From: Simplicispira psychrophila DSM 11588
Lineage (GTDB): Bacteria; Pseudomonadota; Gammaproteobacteria; Burkholderiales; Burkholderiaceae_C
NCBI RefSeq assembly: GCF_000688255.1
Contig: NZ_JHYS01000002.1
Span: forward strand, 124,001-188,000
DNA: 64,000 nt
Direction of reading: 5' to 3'
Shown: piece by piece, positions 1 through 8,759 of the stretch
How positions within the stretch are numbered: position 1 is the stretch's first letter
Layout of the letters: each line of letters begins with the position of its first letter
The notes under the pieces: generated by a model
Database searches by the model: none
What the model was told of the DNA's origin: nothing
What the model saw: only the letters and a program-made list of their open reading frames with translations
Translations under genes and position numbers: made by a program

Positions 1-49
1 TGTCCAGGTGCTCGGCGAGTTGGGCGATGGTGGCGGCGGAGAGGTTCAT
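1..49 (-). CDS. Start of a gene cut by the window edge, probably 4-oxalocrotonate decarboxylase (DmpH)
   Basis: Only 16 codons are visible, reading MNLSAATIAQLAEHLD from an ATG at 49, with AGGAC upstream as a ribosome binding site. XylI/DmpH-type decarboxylases begin in a similar way (a short helix ending in LAEHIE or LAQHLE). In dmp/aph operons dmpH follows dmpG, and dmpG is the next pathway gene here, separated only by the chemoreceptor gene. The identification rests mainly on this position; a hydratase/decarboxylase paralogue cannot be excluded from so few residues. Confidence 0.5.
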   Translation of the reverse strand, partial: MNLSAATIAQLAEHLD

Positions 50-120
50 GGGGAAGTCCTGGTCTTGAAAAGGAAAAAAAGAGGGGCGGCCGATGTCGCC
101 ATGGCTGCCAGTGCGGCCAT

Positions 121-1569
121 TCAATGGCTTTGAAATAACTTGCCCATGCTCTGGCGCCAGCCCCCGGAGGAGGCCGCCGATGGGTCTGGGGTACTCAAGT
201 GCGACAGGGTGTTTTTGACCAGGTCGTAGGCCGGGCGCACTTGCAGGGGCACTTTGGCGCGCACCTGGTCAAAGCGCTCGGCTTTGGCCAACGCCAACAC
301 TTCGCCGCGTACGCCGCGATAGGCTTTCAATGCCGCAGCAAATTGCTGCGCCGGCGCCGCGGGTGCGTGACCACGCGGGCTGCGCAGGTAGCGCGCCCAA
401 GTGCTGTCTATCAAGGTGTCGAGTTGGCCAATGCGCTCGACCACCGTCACGATGTCGCGGTAGGCATCGGCATTCATGACGAGGATGTTGCAGGCGCGCA
501 GCTCTTCGATGCAGTCCGCCAGCACATCGACCTCGGCACGCCCGGGCAGCAACTGCGAGGTTTCGCGCTTGAGTTGGCCTATCAGGCCTTGCACGGTGCG
601 CAACTGCCCGTTGCTGGTGCCCAGCCATTCCACCGATTGCTGCGCCGCCGCCGACAGGGCTTGGGCGTTTTGCACCAGGCGCTGACTCAAGCCTCCTTGG
701 GTTTGCGCGGCCACGGCCAGGTCGTTGGCAGCGTTGAGCGTGCGGCCCGAGCGCGCGCGGATGTCCGCCAGCGCCGCACCGGTTTCGCGTGTGCGCTCAA
801 TGCCGCCGTGTATGTCTTGCAGCACCTGCTGCAAATAGCTGTCGGCAGCCACGGTGCTGGTGGTGATGCCAGAAATCATCTGGCGGATTTGCACCGTGGC
901 GTCATTGGTGCGCGTGGACAGCTTGCGCACCTCTTGGGCCACCACGGTAAAGCCGCGGCCCTGCTCCCCGGCACGCGCAGCCTCGATGGCGGCGTTGAGC
1001 GACAGCAGATTGGTCTGCATGGCGACTTTCTGGATCAGGTCAACGATGTTCTCAATCTCGTCTTTGTGGCGCATGACCTCGCGAAAGCGCTCTTCCAAAC
1101 CTTGTGCCGATGGCTCCAGCGCGGCAATGCGCTCCATGGTCTGGTTCAGCAGGCCATCGCCATGCACCGCCAGTTCGTGCATCGAATGAACCTCGTTGCG
1201 GGTGATGGCAGCCGACTGCACCATCGACGCAACGCTGGCATCCAGCGCGCCCACACCCTCAAGCAACTGCCCCAGAACAGACGACTGCTCGCGCGAGGCG
1301 CTGACCACCCGGGTAAACGACGACATCATGCTGGCGTTGTTCACGGTGACATCCAGGGCGTGTTTGTCCAGCCGCCCCAAGGCGCCAGCGTCTGCGCTGC
1401 CACCCCACCACCGGCGCCCGCTGCGGGCGCTGCCGACCACCCCGGCCAGAGCCATCAGGGTCAGGCACAAAAGAGCTGCCTCGTGCAACCCGTCCCAAGG
1501 GACAGACCACGCGGGCCATGCCAGTGCCGCCAAAGACAGCACCAAGGTCGAACTGAGCAGGGCGCCCAT
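121..1569 (-). CDS. Methyl-accepting chemotaxis protein with C-terminal helical domain, inside the meta operon
   Basis: A 482-residue chemoreceptor. Residues 1-46 form two hydrophobic segments with almost no loop, so there is no periplasmic ligand-binding domain. The cytoplasmic signalling domain follows, with the hairpin tip around residues 175-220 (IAMQTNLL-like [20 protein letters not shown], then EQGRGF and VAQEVRKLS), which contacts CheA/CheW. After about residue 345 comes a roughly 110-residue helical stretch (from [19 protein letters not shown] to the KNTLSHL region) resembling a 4HB_MCP bundle, here placed behind the signalling domain. It starts 14 bp after dmpG and ends 71 bp before the next gene, so it is probably co-transcribed with the phenol genes. 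A role in chemotaxis to phenol or its metabolites is inferred from context only. Confidence 0.85.
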   Translation of the reverse strand: MGALLSSTLVLSLAALAWPAWSVPWDGLHEAALLCLTLMALAGVVGSARSGRRWWGGSADAGALGRLDKHALDVTVNNASMMSSFTRVVSASREQSSVLGQLLEGVGALDASVASMVQSAAITRNEVHSMHELAVHGDGLLNQTMERIAALEPSAQGLEERFREVMRHKDEIENIVDLIQKVAMQTNLLSLNAAIEAARAGEQGRGFTVVAQEVRKLSTRTNDATVQIRQMISGITTSTVAADSYLQQVLQDIHGGIERTRETGAALADIRARSGRTLNAANDLAVAAQTQGGLSQRLVQNAQALSAAAQQSVEWLGTSNGQLRTVQGLIGQLKRETSQLLPGRAEVDVLADCIEELRACNILVMNADAYRDIVTVVERIGQLDTLIDSTWARYLRSPRGHAPAAPAQQFAAALKAYRGVRGEVLALAKAERFDQVRAKVPLQVRPAYDLVKNTLSHLSTPDPSAASSGGWRQSMGKLFQSH

Positions 1570-1583
1570 GTGCAGTTTTCGCC

Positions 1584-2618
1584 TTAGGCCGCCAGCAGAC
1601 CGCGTGCGCGCGCCATGGTCATGGCGGTGTCTTCAATCATGTCTTCCTGGCCGCCGACCATGCCCCGGCGCCCCATCTCGACCAGGATGTCGCGCGCGGG
1701 CACGCCGTATTTTTTCTGGGCGCGCTTGGCAAACAGCAAGAAACTGCCGTACACGCCGGCATAACCCAAGGTGAGCGCGTCGCGGTCGATGCGGATCGGA
1801 AAGTCCATGATCGGCACCACCAAGTCTTCAGCCACGTCTTGGATCTTGAAGACGTCCACGCCGGTCTCGATACCCATCAGGTCGCAGACAGCGATAAAGA
1901 CTTCCATCGGCGTGTTGCCCGCACCAGCGCCGAGGCCAGCCGCAGCGGCATCGATGCGATTGGCGCCGACTTCAATCGCCGCCAGGCTGTTGGCCACGCC
2001 CATCGCCAAGTTATGGTGGCCGTGAAAGCCCAGCTCGGTCTCGGGTTTGAGGGCAGCGCGCACCGCGCCCAGGCGGCTCTTGACGGTCTCGGGCAGCAGG
2101 TGGCCGGCGGAGTCGGTGACGTAGATGCAGTTGGCACCGTAGCCTTCCATCAGCTTGGCTTGCTTGACCAGGCCTTCGGGGCTGTTCATGTGCGCCATCA
2201 TCAAAAAGCCCACCGTGTCCATGTCCATCTTGCGGGCCATGGTGATGTGCTGCTCAGAGACGTCGGCCTCGGTGCAGTGGGTCGCCACGCGGATGGTGGT
2301 GACGCCCAAGCCGTGTGCCATCTTCAGATGATCGACAGTCCCGATACCAGGCAACAGCAGGGCAGAGACTTTGGCCTGCTTCATCAGCGGAATCACAGCG
2401 CCGAGGTATTCCTCGTCGGTGTGCGCCGGGAAACCATAGTTGACCGAACTGCCGCCCAAGCCGTCACCGTGCGTGACTTCGATCAGCGGAATGCCAGCGG
2501 CGTCCAGGCCGCAGGCGATGGACTTCATTTGCTCCAGCGTCATCAGGTGGCGCTTGGGGTGCATGCCGTCGCGCAACGTCATGTCGTGGACGGTGATTTT
2601 TTTGCCTTTGAGTGTCAT
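1584..2618 (-). CDS. dmpG: 4-hydroxy-2-oxovalerate aldolase
   Basis: Class II pyruvate aldolase (344 residues) that splits 4-hydroxy-2-oxovalerate into pyruvate and acetaldehyde and, in the known DmpFG complex, channels acetaldehyde to DmpF. The HMGL-like barrel shows the N-terminal [11 protein letters not shown] motif (metal-binding Asp17) and the metal-binding GFHGHHN motif (His199, His201), followed by the glycine-rich [10 protein letters not shown] segment. The length equals DmpG/BphI. The start is set by AAGGAAA before the ATG. It lies 17 bp after dmpF. Confidence 0.97.
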   Translation of the reverse strand: MTLKGKKITVHDMTLRDGMHPKRHLMTLEQMKSIACGLDAAGIPLIEVTHGDGLGGSSVNYGFPAHTDEEYLGAVIPLMKQAKVSALLLPGIGTVDHLKMAHGLGVTTIRVATHCTEADVSEQHITMARKMDMDTVGFLMMAHMNSPEGLVKQAKLMEGYGANCIYVTDSAGHLLPETVKSRLGAVRAALKPETELGFHGHHNLAMGVANSLAAIEVGANRIDAAAAGLGAGAGNTPMEVFIAVCDLMGIETGVDVFKIQDVAEDLVVPIMDFPIRIDRDALTLGYAGVYGSFLLFAKRAQKKYGVPARDILVEMGRRGMVGGQEDMIEDTAMTMARARGLLAA

Positions 2619-2635
2619 GGTGTGTTTCCTTGTCT

Positions 2636-3571
2636 TTAAGCGGCTACGGCCACGGGGACGATGACGGGAACGAGCGTCAAAGCGCCGCTCAAGATTTCTT
2701 CGGCAAACATCTCGGCGGTGCGGGCCGCCGCCGCCGTCATGATGTCCAAGTTGCCAGCGTATTTGGGCAGGTAGTCGCCCAGGCCTTCAACTTCCATGAA
2801 GACGCTGACGCGGTTGCCGTCAAACACCGGGCCGTTGACCAGGCGGTAGCCGGGCACATATTTTTGTACCTCTTGGATCATGTCGTGGATCGACTGGGTG
2901 ATGGCGGCTTGGTCGGGCTCGGTCTCGGTCAGGCAGTGCACCGTGTCGCGCATCATCATCGGCGGCTCGGCCGGGTTGATGATGATGATGGCCTTGCCTT
3001 TTTTGGCGCCGCCGACTTTTTCAACGGCACCGGCGGTGGTGCGGGTGAATTCGTCAATGTTCTTGCGCGTGCCGGGGCCAGCGGATTTGGACGACACCGT
3101 GGCGACGATTTCGCCGTAGGCCACCGGCTGGATGCGGCTGATGGCGAACACCATCGGAATCGTCGCCTGACCACCACAAGTGACCATGTTGACGTTCATC
3201 TCACGCTGGCCGACGTGTTGCTTCAAGTTGACCGGCGGCACGCAGAACGGGCCAATCGCAGCGGGTGTCAGGTCGATCATCATCGCGCCCTGCTCGTTCA
3301 CTTTGCGTGAGTTTTCGGCATGGACGTAGGCGCTGGTGGCGTCAAAAACGATCTGTACGCCGTCGGCTTTCATGTGCGGAATGAGGCCATCCACACCGTC
3401 GGCGGTGGTCTTGATACCCATCTCGCGCGCACGCTTCAAGCCGTCCGATTCGGGGTCGATGCCAACCATCCAGACCGGCTCCAGCACCGCGCTGCGTTGC
3501 AGTTTGGCCAGCAAATCGGTGCCGATGTTGCCGGGGCCGATGAGGGCGCATTTGATTTTTTTGGTGGTCAT
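2636..3571 (-). CDS. dmpF: Acetaldehyde dehydrogenase (acylating)
   Basis: Converts acetaldehyde, NAD+ and CoA into acetyl-CoA as partner of the aldolase DmpG. The 311-residue protein has the NAD-binding fold at its start ([13 protein letters not shown], residues 8-20) and the catalytic cysteine at 132 in the motif [12 protein letters not shown], the same position as in DmpF of Pseudomonas. The middle region contains the dimer segment with ISRI and [17 protein letters not shown]. It sits between dmpE and dmpG with 17-27 bp gaps, as part of one transcript. Confidence 0.97.
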   Translation of the reverse strand: MTTKKIKCALIGPGNIGTDLLAKLQRSAVLEPVWMVGIDPESDGLKRAREMGIKTTADGVDGLIPHMKADGVQIVFDATSAYVHAENSRKVNEQGAMMIDLTPAAIGPFCVPPVNLKQHVGQREMNVNMVTCGGQATIPMVFAISRIQPVAYGEIVATVSSKSAGPGTRKNIDEFTRTTAGAVEKVGGAKKGKAIIIINPAEPPMMMRDTVHCLTETEPDQAAITQSIHDMIQEVQKYVPGYRLVNGPVFDGNRVSVFMEVEGLGDYLPKYAGNLDIMTAAAARTAEMFAEEILSGALTLVPVIVPVAVAA

Positions 3572-3598
3572 GGGGAAGCTTTCTTTGTCTTACGAATG

Positions 3599-4381
3599 TC
3601 AAATAAAGCGCACTGAGCAGCCACCGATGCCGCCGATGCTGACGCGCAAACTGTCGCCGGCCTGCACTGGAACCATGATGCCCAGCGAGCCGGACAGCAC
3701 CACTTCGCCCGCCTTCAGGCCCATGCCCAAGCGGCCTAGCGTGTTGGCCAGCCACGCCACGGCGTTGGCCGGGTGGCCGAGCGCCGCAGCGCCCGCGCCG
3801 GTGGCGACGATTTCGCCGTTTTTCTCTAGCACCATGCCGCAGGTGCCCAAGTCCACATCGCGCGGATCGACCAAGCGGTCGCCCAGCACAAATACGCCGC
3901 ACGAGGCGTTATCGGCGACGGTGTCCTGGATTTTGATTTTCCAGTTTTCGATGCGTGAATCGACGATTTCAAAGCAGGCCATCACGCCTTCGGTCGCCGC
4001 AATCACATCGGCAGCGCTGACGCCCGGGCCCATCAAATCGCGCTTCAGCACAAAAGCGATTTCGCCCTCGGCCTTGGGCTGGATCAGGGTTTTGGCTTCA
4101 ATCGGCTGGCCTTCGTTGTAGACCATGCCGTCGAGCAAGATGCCAAAGTCGGGCTGGAACACGCCCAGCATGTTCATCACCGCTTGGCTGGTGACACCAA
4201 TTTTTTTACCAACCACACGCTCGCCCGCGCCAACGCGCCGGGCAATCAAACGCTGCTGGATGGCGTAGGCGTCTTCGATGGTGATGTCGGGGTGGCGCGT
4301 GCTCAGGGGCGTGACGGTGCGGCAGCCGGTGAGGGCGTCGTACAGCTCATCGCCCAGGGTGGAATGGAGTTCAGGGGTCAT
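3599..4381 (-). CDS. dmpE: 2-oxopent-4-dienoate hydratase
   Basis: Hydrates 2-hydroxypenta-2,4-dienoate to 4-hydroxy-2-oxovalerate, the step before DmpG. The 260-residue sequence has the family fold of the fumarylacetoacetate hydrolase superfamily: GKKIGVTSQAVMNMLGV near residues 57-73, the metal-binding EGEIAF at about 105-110, and VADNASCGVFVLG near 155. Sequence and length fit DmpE/XylJ better than the related decarboxylase DmpH. It is separated from dmpC by 102 bp that hold a dispersed repeat, the widest gap in the lower pathway genes. Confidence 0.93.
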   Translation of the reverse strand: MTPELHSTLGDELYDALTGCRTVTPLSTRHPDITIEDAYAIQQRLIARRVGAGERVVGKKIGVTSQAVMNMLGVFQPDFGILLDGMVYNEGQPIEAKTLIQPKAEGEIAFVLKRDLMGPGVSAADVIAATEGVMACFEIVDSRIENWKIKIQDTVADNASCGVFVLGDRLVDPRDVDLGTCGMVLEKNGEIVATGAGAAALGHPANAVAWLANTLGRLGMGLKAGEVVLSGSLGIMVPVQAGDSLRVSIGGIGGCSVRFI

Positions 4382-4410
4382 ATTGATAAGCGTTTAATTA
4401 CTATTAATTT

Positions 4411-4455
4411 GATAGCTACTAGCGCACGTATTTAAAGGGCTAGAGCCTATTTTTA
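4411..4455. repeat. Dispersed Comamonadaceae-type repeat between dmpC and dmpE
   Basis: The core ATAGCTACTAGCGCACGTAT followed by TTAAAGGGCTAGAGCC matches copies near 17.1, 42.5, 43.3, 43.8, 48.6, 49.8, 51.0 and 62.4 kb. It fills the gap between dmpC and dmpE, where dmpD lies in Pseudomonas operons. Confidence 0.8.
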
Positions 4456-4483
4456 TTCAAAATAAACTGTCCATCGGGCTTGT

Positions 4484-5938
4484 TTAGAGCTTGATACAGA
4501 CGTTTTTCATGTCGGTATAGAACTCCAGCGAGTGCACGCCCCCTTCACGGCCAATGCCGGACTGCTTGGAGCCGCCAAACGGCGTACGCAAGTCGCGCAG
4601 GAACCAGCTGTTGACCCACGCCAGACCGACCTTCATGCGCTGCGCCGTGCGGTGGGCGCGGGCCAAATCGCGTGTCCAGATGGCAGTCGCCAAGCCGTAG
4701 ACGTTGTCGTTGGCCTTGGCCAGCACTTCTTCTTCGCTGTCGAACGGCGAGATATGGCAGCAGGGGCCAAAGATTTCTTCTTTGACGACGCGGGCGCTTT
4801 CGGACAATCCCGTCCAAATGGTCGGCTGCACCCAAGCACCGCCGGCGTAGTCCGCACCCATATCCGGCACACCGCCGCCAGTGATGACGGTGGCGCCTTC
4901 TTCGACCGCCAGTTGGTAATACGACAGCACTTTTTCTTGGTGCTCTTTGCTGATCAGCGGGCCCATGCTGGTGGCAGCATCGTCCGGCAGACCGACTTTC
5001 ATGCCTTCAGCGCCCAGCTTCAAAGCGGCGACGAATTTATCGAAAATCGGGCGCTCAACATACACGCGCTCGGTGCCCAAACACACTTGGCCGCAGTTGA
5101 CGAAGGCCGAGCGCAACGTGCCTTCAATGGCGGCGTCAAAGTCGCAATCGGCAAACACGATGGCGGCGTTTTTGCCGCCCATTTCCAAGCTCACCGGGCG
5201 CGCGCCGTGGGCGGCGGCCTTCATGATGGCCTCGCCGGTGCGCGTTTCGCCGGTGAAGGTGATGGCATCGACGCCAGGATGGGTGGTGACGAACTCACCG
5301 GCCGAGCCAGGGCCAAAGCCGTGCACCACGTTGTACACACCGGGCGGAATGCCGGCGGCGTTCATCACCTCGCCCAACAGGGCGGCGGTTTGCGGGGTTT
5401 CTTCCGACGGCTTGACGACCACGGTGTTGCCGCAGGCCAGCGCCGGGCCGACTTTCCACGTCATCAGCAGCAGCGGCAGGTTCCACGGGCAGATCACGCC
5501 GACCACGCCGATGGGTGCGCGGTAGCCGTAGTTGATGGCACCCCGGCCATCGGGCGTGGCGGTCTCAAAAAACTCAGTGGGGACGTTTTTAACGATGTCG
5601 GCAAACACCTTGAAGTTGGCCGCGCCGCGGGGGATGTCGATGTGGCGCGCCAAGCTCATTGGCTTGCCGGTGTCGGCGCATTCGGCCGCCAGAAATTCAT
5701 CAAAGCGCTGGTTAATGCCATCGGCCACGGCGTGCAGGCGCTCAACACGCTCGGCCACGCTCATCTGGCCCCAAGGGCCATCCAACGCGGCGCGGGCGGC
5801 GCTGACGGCGGCATCGACTTGCGCCTTGTCGGCCTCGTGCACCGTGGCAATGGCCGCGCCTGTCAGCGGCGATTTTTTGTCAAATTGGCGCTCGCTGGCG
5901 ACGTATTCGCCGTTGATGAAGTTCAGGATGTTTTTCAT
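4484..5938 (-). CDS. dmpC: 2-hydroxymuconic semialdehyde dehydrogenase
   Basis: NAD-dependent aldehyde dehydrogenase (484 residues) oxidising the ring-cleavage product 2-hydroxymuconic semialdehyde to 4-oxalocrotonate. Family motifs are intact: PWNLPLLLMTWKVGPALACG, the general-base Glu252 in SLEMGGKN, and the nucleophile Cys286 in NCGQVCLG. The ATG at 5938 gives the usual MKNILNFINGEYV start; a TTG two codons earlier is less likely. No strong ribosome binding site is visible. No hydrolase (dmpD) accompanies it, so this is the only visible branch for the semialdehyde. Confidence 0.96.
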   Translation of the reverse strand: MKNILNFINGEYVASERQFDKKSPLTGAAIATVHEADKAQVDAAVSAARAALDGPWGQMSVAERVERLHAVADGINQRFDEFLAAECADTGKPMSLARHIDIPRGAANFKVFADIVKNVPTEFFETATPDGRGAINYGYRAPIGVVGVICPWNLPLLLMTWKVGPALACGNTVVVKPSEETPQTAALLGEVMNAAGIPPGVYNVVHGFGPGSAGEFVTTHPGVDAITFTGETRTGEAIMKAAAHGARPVSLEMGGKNAAIVFADCDFDAAIEGTLRSAFVNCGQVCLGTERVYVERPIFDKFVAALKLGAEGMKVGLPDDAATSMGPLISKEHQEKVLSYYQLAVEEGATVITGGGVPDMGADYAGGAWVQPTIWTGLSESARVVKEEIFGPCCHISPFDSEEEVLAKANDNVYGLATAIWTRDLARAHRTAQRMKVGLAWVNSWFLRDLRTPFGGSKQSGIGREGGVHSLEFYTDMKNVCIKL

Positions 5939-5977
5939 AGTCAAGGTTCAGTAGAGAGGGCGCGGGGTTCGCAGAAG

Positions 5978-6451
5978 TCAGAGGTCAAGCCCCAGAACGC
6001 GCAAGCCAGCGCGGGCAATGATTTCATCTTGGGCTTCACTGCCGCCCGAGACGCCGATGCCGCCAATGCGCACACCGCCTTCAACTATCGGCAAGCCGCC
6101 ACCAAAGGCGACAAAGCGCGGGCGCAGCACGATGCCTTCGCGCACCGCCGCCGAGTGCGTCGCCAGCACCTCGGGCCATTGCCCGGTCGGCAGGCCAAAG
6201 CTGGCCGCCGTGTAGGCCTTGTCGATGGCAATGTCGATGGAGTGCAGCGGTGCGCCAGGCATACGCACAAAGGCCGCCAGCACACCCGCCGCGTCCACCA
6301 ACGCAATGTTGACGGGCATGCCCAAGTCGCTGGCTGCCTGCACCGCTGCCGCTGCCGCTTGCAACGCGGGGGCCGCCGCAATGACGCGCTGCACCTGGCT
6401 GTGCACAAAAGTGGCGGATAGGGCGGAAACGGAGGAAGTCGAATCAGACAT
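5978..6451 (-). CDS. GlcG/HbpS-like protein (DUF336 family)
   Basis: A 157-residue member of the GlcG/HbpS family: MPVNIALVDAAGVLAAFVRM, then SIDIAIDKAYTAASFG, and a glycine-rich C-terminal half (FGGGLPIVEGGVRIGGIGVSG). HbpS-type members bind haem, and genes of this family recur in aromatic and glycolate catabolic operons, usually without known function. It lies 39 bp upstream of dmpC and 14 bp after the MetA-like gene, with GGAG before the ATG. A helper role in the pathway is inferred from position only. Confidence 0.8.
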   Translation of the reverse strand: MSDSTSSVSALSATFVHSQVQRVIAAAPALQAAAAAVQAASDLGMPVNIALVDAAGVLAAFVRMPGAPLHSIDIAIDKAYTAASFGLPTGQWPEVLATHSAAVREGIVLRPRFVAFGGGLPIVEGGVRIGGIGVSGGSEAQDEIIARAGLRVLGLDL

Positions 6452-6465
6452 GGACGTGCTCCGGC

Positions 6466-7371
6466 TTAAAACGCTTTGAGCAGCGTCATGCGCAGCAGCG
6501 TGCCTTTGGGCTGTGGCCCGGTGCCGGCTTCAGCGCGCAGCTCTTTGTAGAGGGCGCCCTTGAGCACCGTGCCGGGAGCGAGCGGGTACGCCACTTCAGC
6601 ACCCAGCGCGTGGCGTGAGGACTTGTTGGTGCTGGCGAAAGGGCCGCTGTCGTTGCTGGTTTGCCATTGGCTGTAACCGACGATGCCGGCCTGCACCGGG
6701 CCAAAGGTTTTTCCCAAGCCCCATTCGATGGTGGCCTGGTTGCCATGGCGAAAACCGTTGTCCATCTTGCCGTTGCGCTCAAAGCGCATCAGGGCCGAGC
6801 CGGAAATGCTTTTCGCGCTGTCAAAGTAGTAGGTCATGCCCCCCGTCAGCATGGTGCTTTTGAAGCCCTTGCCGGGGGATGCCGGGCGACTGGTGCTGCC
6901 GTTGTCCAGCCACACACCAGCAGCGGCCACGGCGTCCCACTGCGTGCCGTGCCAACCGAGTACCAGCGGGCCTAGATAGACATCGCCCACGCCGGTGTGG
7001 CGGTCAGTAATAGCCGCGGCACCAATGTCCAGCGAGGTGCGCAGCACTGGCACGATGGCTTCAACGCCGTAGTCGGCGCCCAACAGTTTTTGTCCGGTCA
7101 TCCAGACAAAGCGGTTGGCCAGCGCCGTCACGCTGCCGGTGTTGGAGCCAGGCAGATTGCTGCTGGAGCCAGGGGCGCGAAAATGGTTGATGTCGTAGTG
7201 CACCAGGTAGCCCAGGTAATAAAAACCGGGCGGTGGCACGCTGGAGCCTTGAATGCCTTCCACGCCGGGCACATAGTGGCCCTCAGCCTGCGCCGCCAGG
7301 GGGGCCAGCCCCCCGAGCAGCGCCAGCACGGCGGCGGCAGCAAAATGTCGTTGCATAGTTTTTTCTTTCAT
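6466..7371 (-). CDS. Outer-membrane MetA-type phenol degradation protein
   Basis: Matches the family annotated as MetA-pathway of phenol degradation (SphA/SalD-like), outer-membrane beta-barrels thought to help hydrophobic substrates enter. A signal peptide ends at LAAQA before EGHYVPGVEG. The rest alternates hydrophobic strands and turns, including GDVYLGPLVLGWHG and GMTYYFDSAKSISG, and ends in Phe (LLKAF), typical of barrel insertion. An ATG at 7356 is the best start by its upstream AAAGAA; the ATG at 7371 adds five residues. It sits between dmpB and the GlcG-like gene. Confidence 0.85.
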   Translation of the reverse strand: MKEKTMQRHFAAAAVLALLGGLAPLAAQAEGHYVPGVEGIQGSSVPPPGFYYLGYLVHYDINHFRAPGSSSNLPGSNTGSVTALANRFVWMTGQKLLGADYGVEAIVPVLRTSLDIGAAAITDRHTGVGDVYLGPLVLGWHGTQWDAVAAAGVWLDNGSTSRPASPGKGFKSTMLTGGMTYYFDSAKSISGSALMRFERNGKMDNGFRHGNQATIEWGLGKTFGPVQAGIVGYSQWQTSNDSGPFASTNKSSRHALGAEVAYPLAPGTVLKGALYKELRAEAGTGPQPKGTLLRMTLLKAF

Positions 7372-7410
7372 GCGATGCGTCAAAAAAAGCGGGCGGAGGT
7401 GCTCAGGCGA

Positions 7411-8355
7411 TCATGTGTAGACGTCGGTGAACGAGGACACCAGCTCACCCGTGTGGTAGAAAATTCCGCTGCCCAAGCGGTCTTCGCTCCAGGTAGTGAC
7501 CGGGCGATCCGGCTGCGCCAGGTAACCCAGACCGGCAAAGGTTTCGTTGCGGTTGCCGCTCGGGTCAAAGAAGTAAATGGTCTCGCCGCGCGTAATGCCG
7601 TGGCGTGTCGGGGCGACATCAATCTTGACCTTGTTCTTGGCCATGATGTCGGCCGCCTTGAGCACGTCGTGCCATGAGTCAAGGAAGAAGGCGATGTGGT
7701 GCAGGCCGCTGGTCGGGCCGCCGACAAAGGCGATGTCGTGCGGTGTGCTGGTGCGGGCCAGCCAGGTGGCGGCCTGCATCTTGCCTTCGGGGCCAACCAA
7801 AATCTGCTCGGTCAAGAAGAAATCCAGGCACTCTCGCATGAAGCGGGTGTTGTCTTCCACCGTGTTGATGCCGGCTTCGGGGTTCATCTCGCACATCAGC
7901 AGGCAGTGGTCAATCCAGTGCGCACCGGCGCCACGGATACCGTCGGGCCACGGGTCGGGGTTGAGGGTGCCGACGTCGGTGCCGACGTATTCCTTCATGG
8001 CGTACAGGCGCATTTCGTGGCCGCTGGGCAGGTTGAACTGCAACATGCGGCCCGTCGAGGGCAGCGCGCCTTCGGCCAGCATCGTCGTCTTGACGCCCCA
8101 GGCCTCGATGCGCGTTTGCAGGGCGTCGAGGTCTTCGTCTTTTTCGACTTTGTAGGCGACGTGGTTCAAGCCAGCACGGTCGCTCGGGGTCAGGATGAGC
8201 GAGTATTTGTCCCACTCGTCCCAGCACTTCAGGTAGACATTACCGGCGTTGTCTTTCATCACGGTTTTCAGACCCAGAACGTTCTCGTAGTGGTTGACGG
8301 CAGCATCGATGTCCATGACCCGAATGCTTGCGTGGCCCATTCTTAGTACACCCAT
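7411..8355 (-). CDS. dmpB: Catechol 2,3-dioxygenase
   Basis: Extradiol, Fe(II)-dependent dioxygenase opening catechol between C2 and C3 to 2-hydroxymuconic semialdehyde. The 314-residue two-domain vicinal-oxygen-chelate protein keeps the expected metal ligands: His150 in WIDHCLL, His219 or 220 in GLHHIAFFL, and Glu271 in [31 protein letters not shown] is the family signature. It directly follows the ferredoxin gene (1 bp gap), the standard dmpQ-dmpB order. Confidence 0.97.
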   Translation of the reverse strand: MGVLRMGHASIRVMDIDAAVNHYENVLGLKTVMKDNAGNVYLKCWDEWDKYSLILTPSDRAGLNHVAYKVEKDEDLDALQTRIEAWGVKTTMLAEGALPSTGRMLQFNLPSGHEMRLYAMKEYVGTDVGTLNPDPWPDGIRGAGAHWIDHCLLMCEMNPEAGINTVEDNTRFMRECLDFFLTEQILVGPEGKMQAATWLARTSTPHDIAFVGGPTSGLHHIAFFLDSWHDVLKAADIMAKNKVKIDVAPTRHGITRGETIYFFDPSGNRNETFAGLGYLAQPDRPVTTWSEDRLGSGIFYHTGELVSSFTDVYT

Positions 8356-8356
8356 T

Positions 8357-8746
8357 TCATGTCTCCTTCAGTTGTTGTATCGCGGGGGTGGCTGGGGGCG
8401 CCGTGGGCTTGCCCCAACCCAGTGAAAAAGGCTTGTTCAGCCTGCCTGCCACTTCGAGCCGCACCGCTTCGGTGGGCGCCACCCGGCAGGCCAGGGTGTA
8501 TCCGTTGGCGCGTTCTTGCGCACTGACATGGGCGCTGCTGACCGGCCCGAGCAGGCGCACTTGGCCGGACAGCACGCGCACTTTGCAGACACCGCAGCCG
8601 CCGTTGACGCAGCCGACCGGAATGCCTTTGCGCCCCAGGCGCAACATGCCTTCCAGCAAGCTCTCGTCGGTGGTGCAGGCGTAGGTGTCGCCGGTTTGTG
8701 CAATCGTGACTTGCACGCGTTCCGGGGCCAAAGCCGAGGGTGACAT
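8357..8746 (-). CDS. dmpQ: Chloroplast-type [2Fe-2S] ferredoxin
   Basis: A 129-residue ferredoxin with cluster cysteines C46, C51, C54 and C87 (CVNGGCGVC, later YTLAC). XylT/DmpQ ferredoxins reactivate catechol 2,3-dioxygenase by reducing its oxidised iron, which fits the position just before dmpB. The ATG at 8746 is chosen because GAGGAG lies upstream and overlaps the dmpP stop codon; a longer reading frame into dmpP has no support. Confidence 0.93.
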   Translation of the reverse strand: MSPSALAPERVQVTIAQTGDTYACTTDESLLEGMLRLGRKGIPVGCVNGGCGVCKVRVLSGQVRLLGPVSSAHVSAQERANGYTLACRVAPTEAVRLEVAGRLNKPFSLGWGKPTAPPATPAIQQLKET

Positions 8747-8759
8747 CGCCAGTCGCTCC

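Noticed and set aside
4532-6421. A 629-codon open frame on the plus strand opposite dmpC
   Set aside because: It is the antisense shadow of dmpC and the GlcG-like gene in GC-rich DNA; no family motifs.
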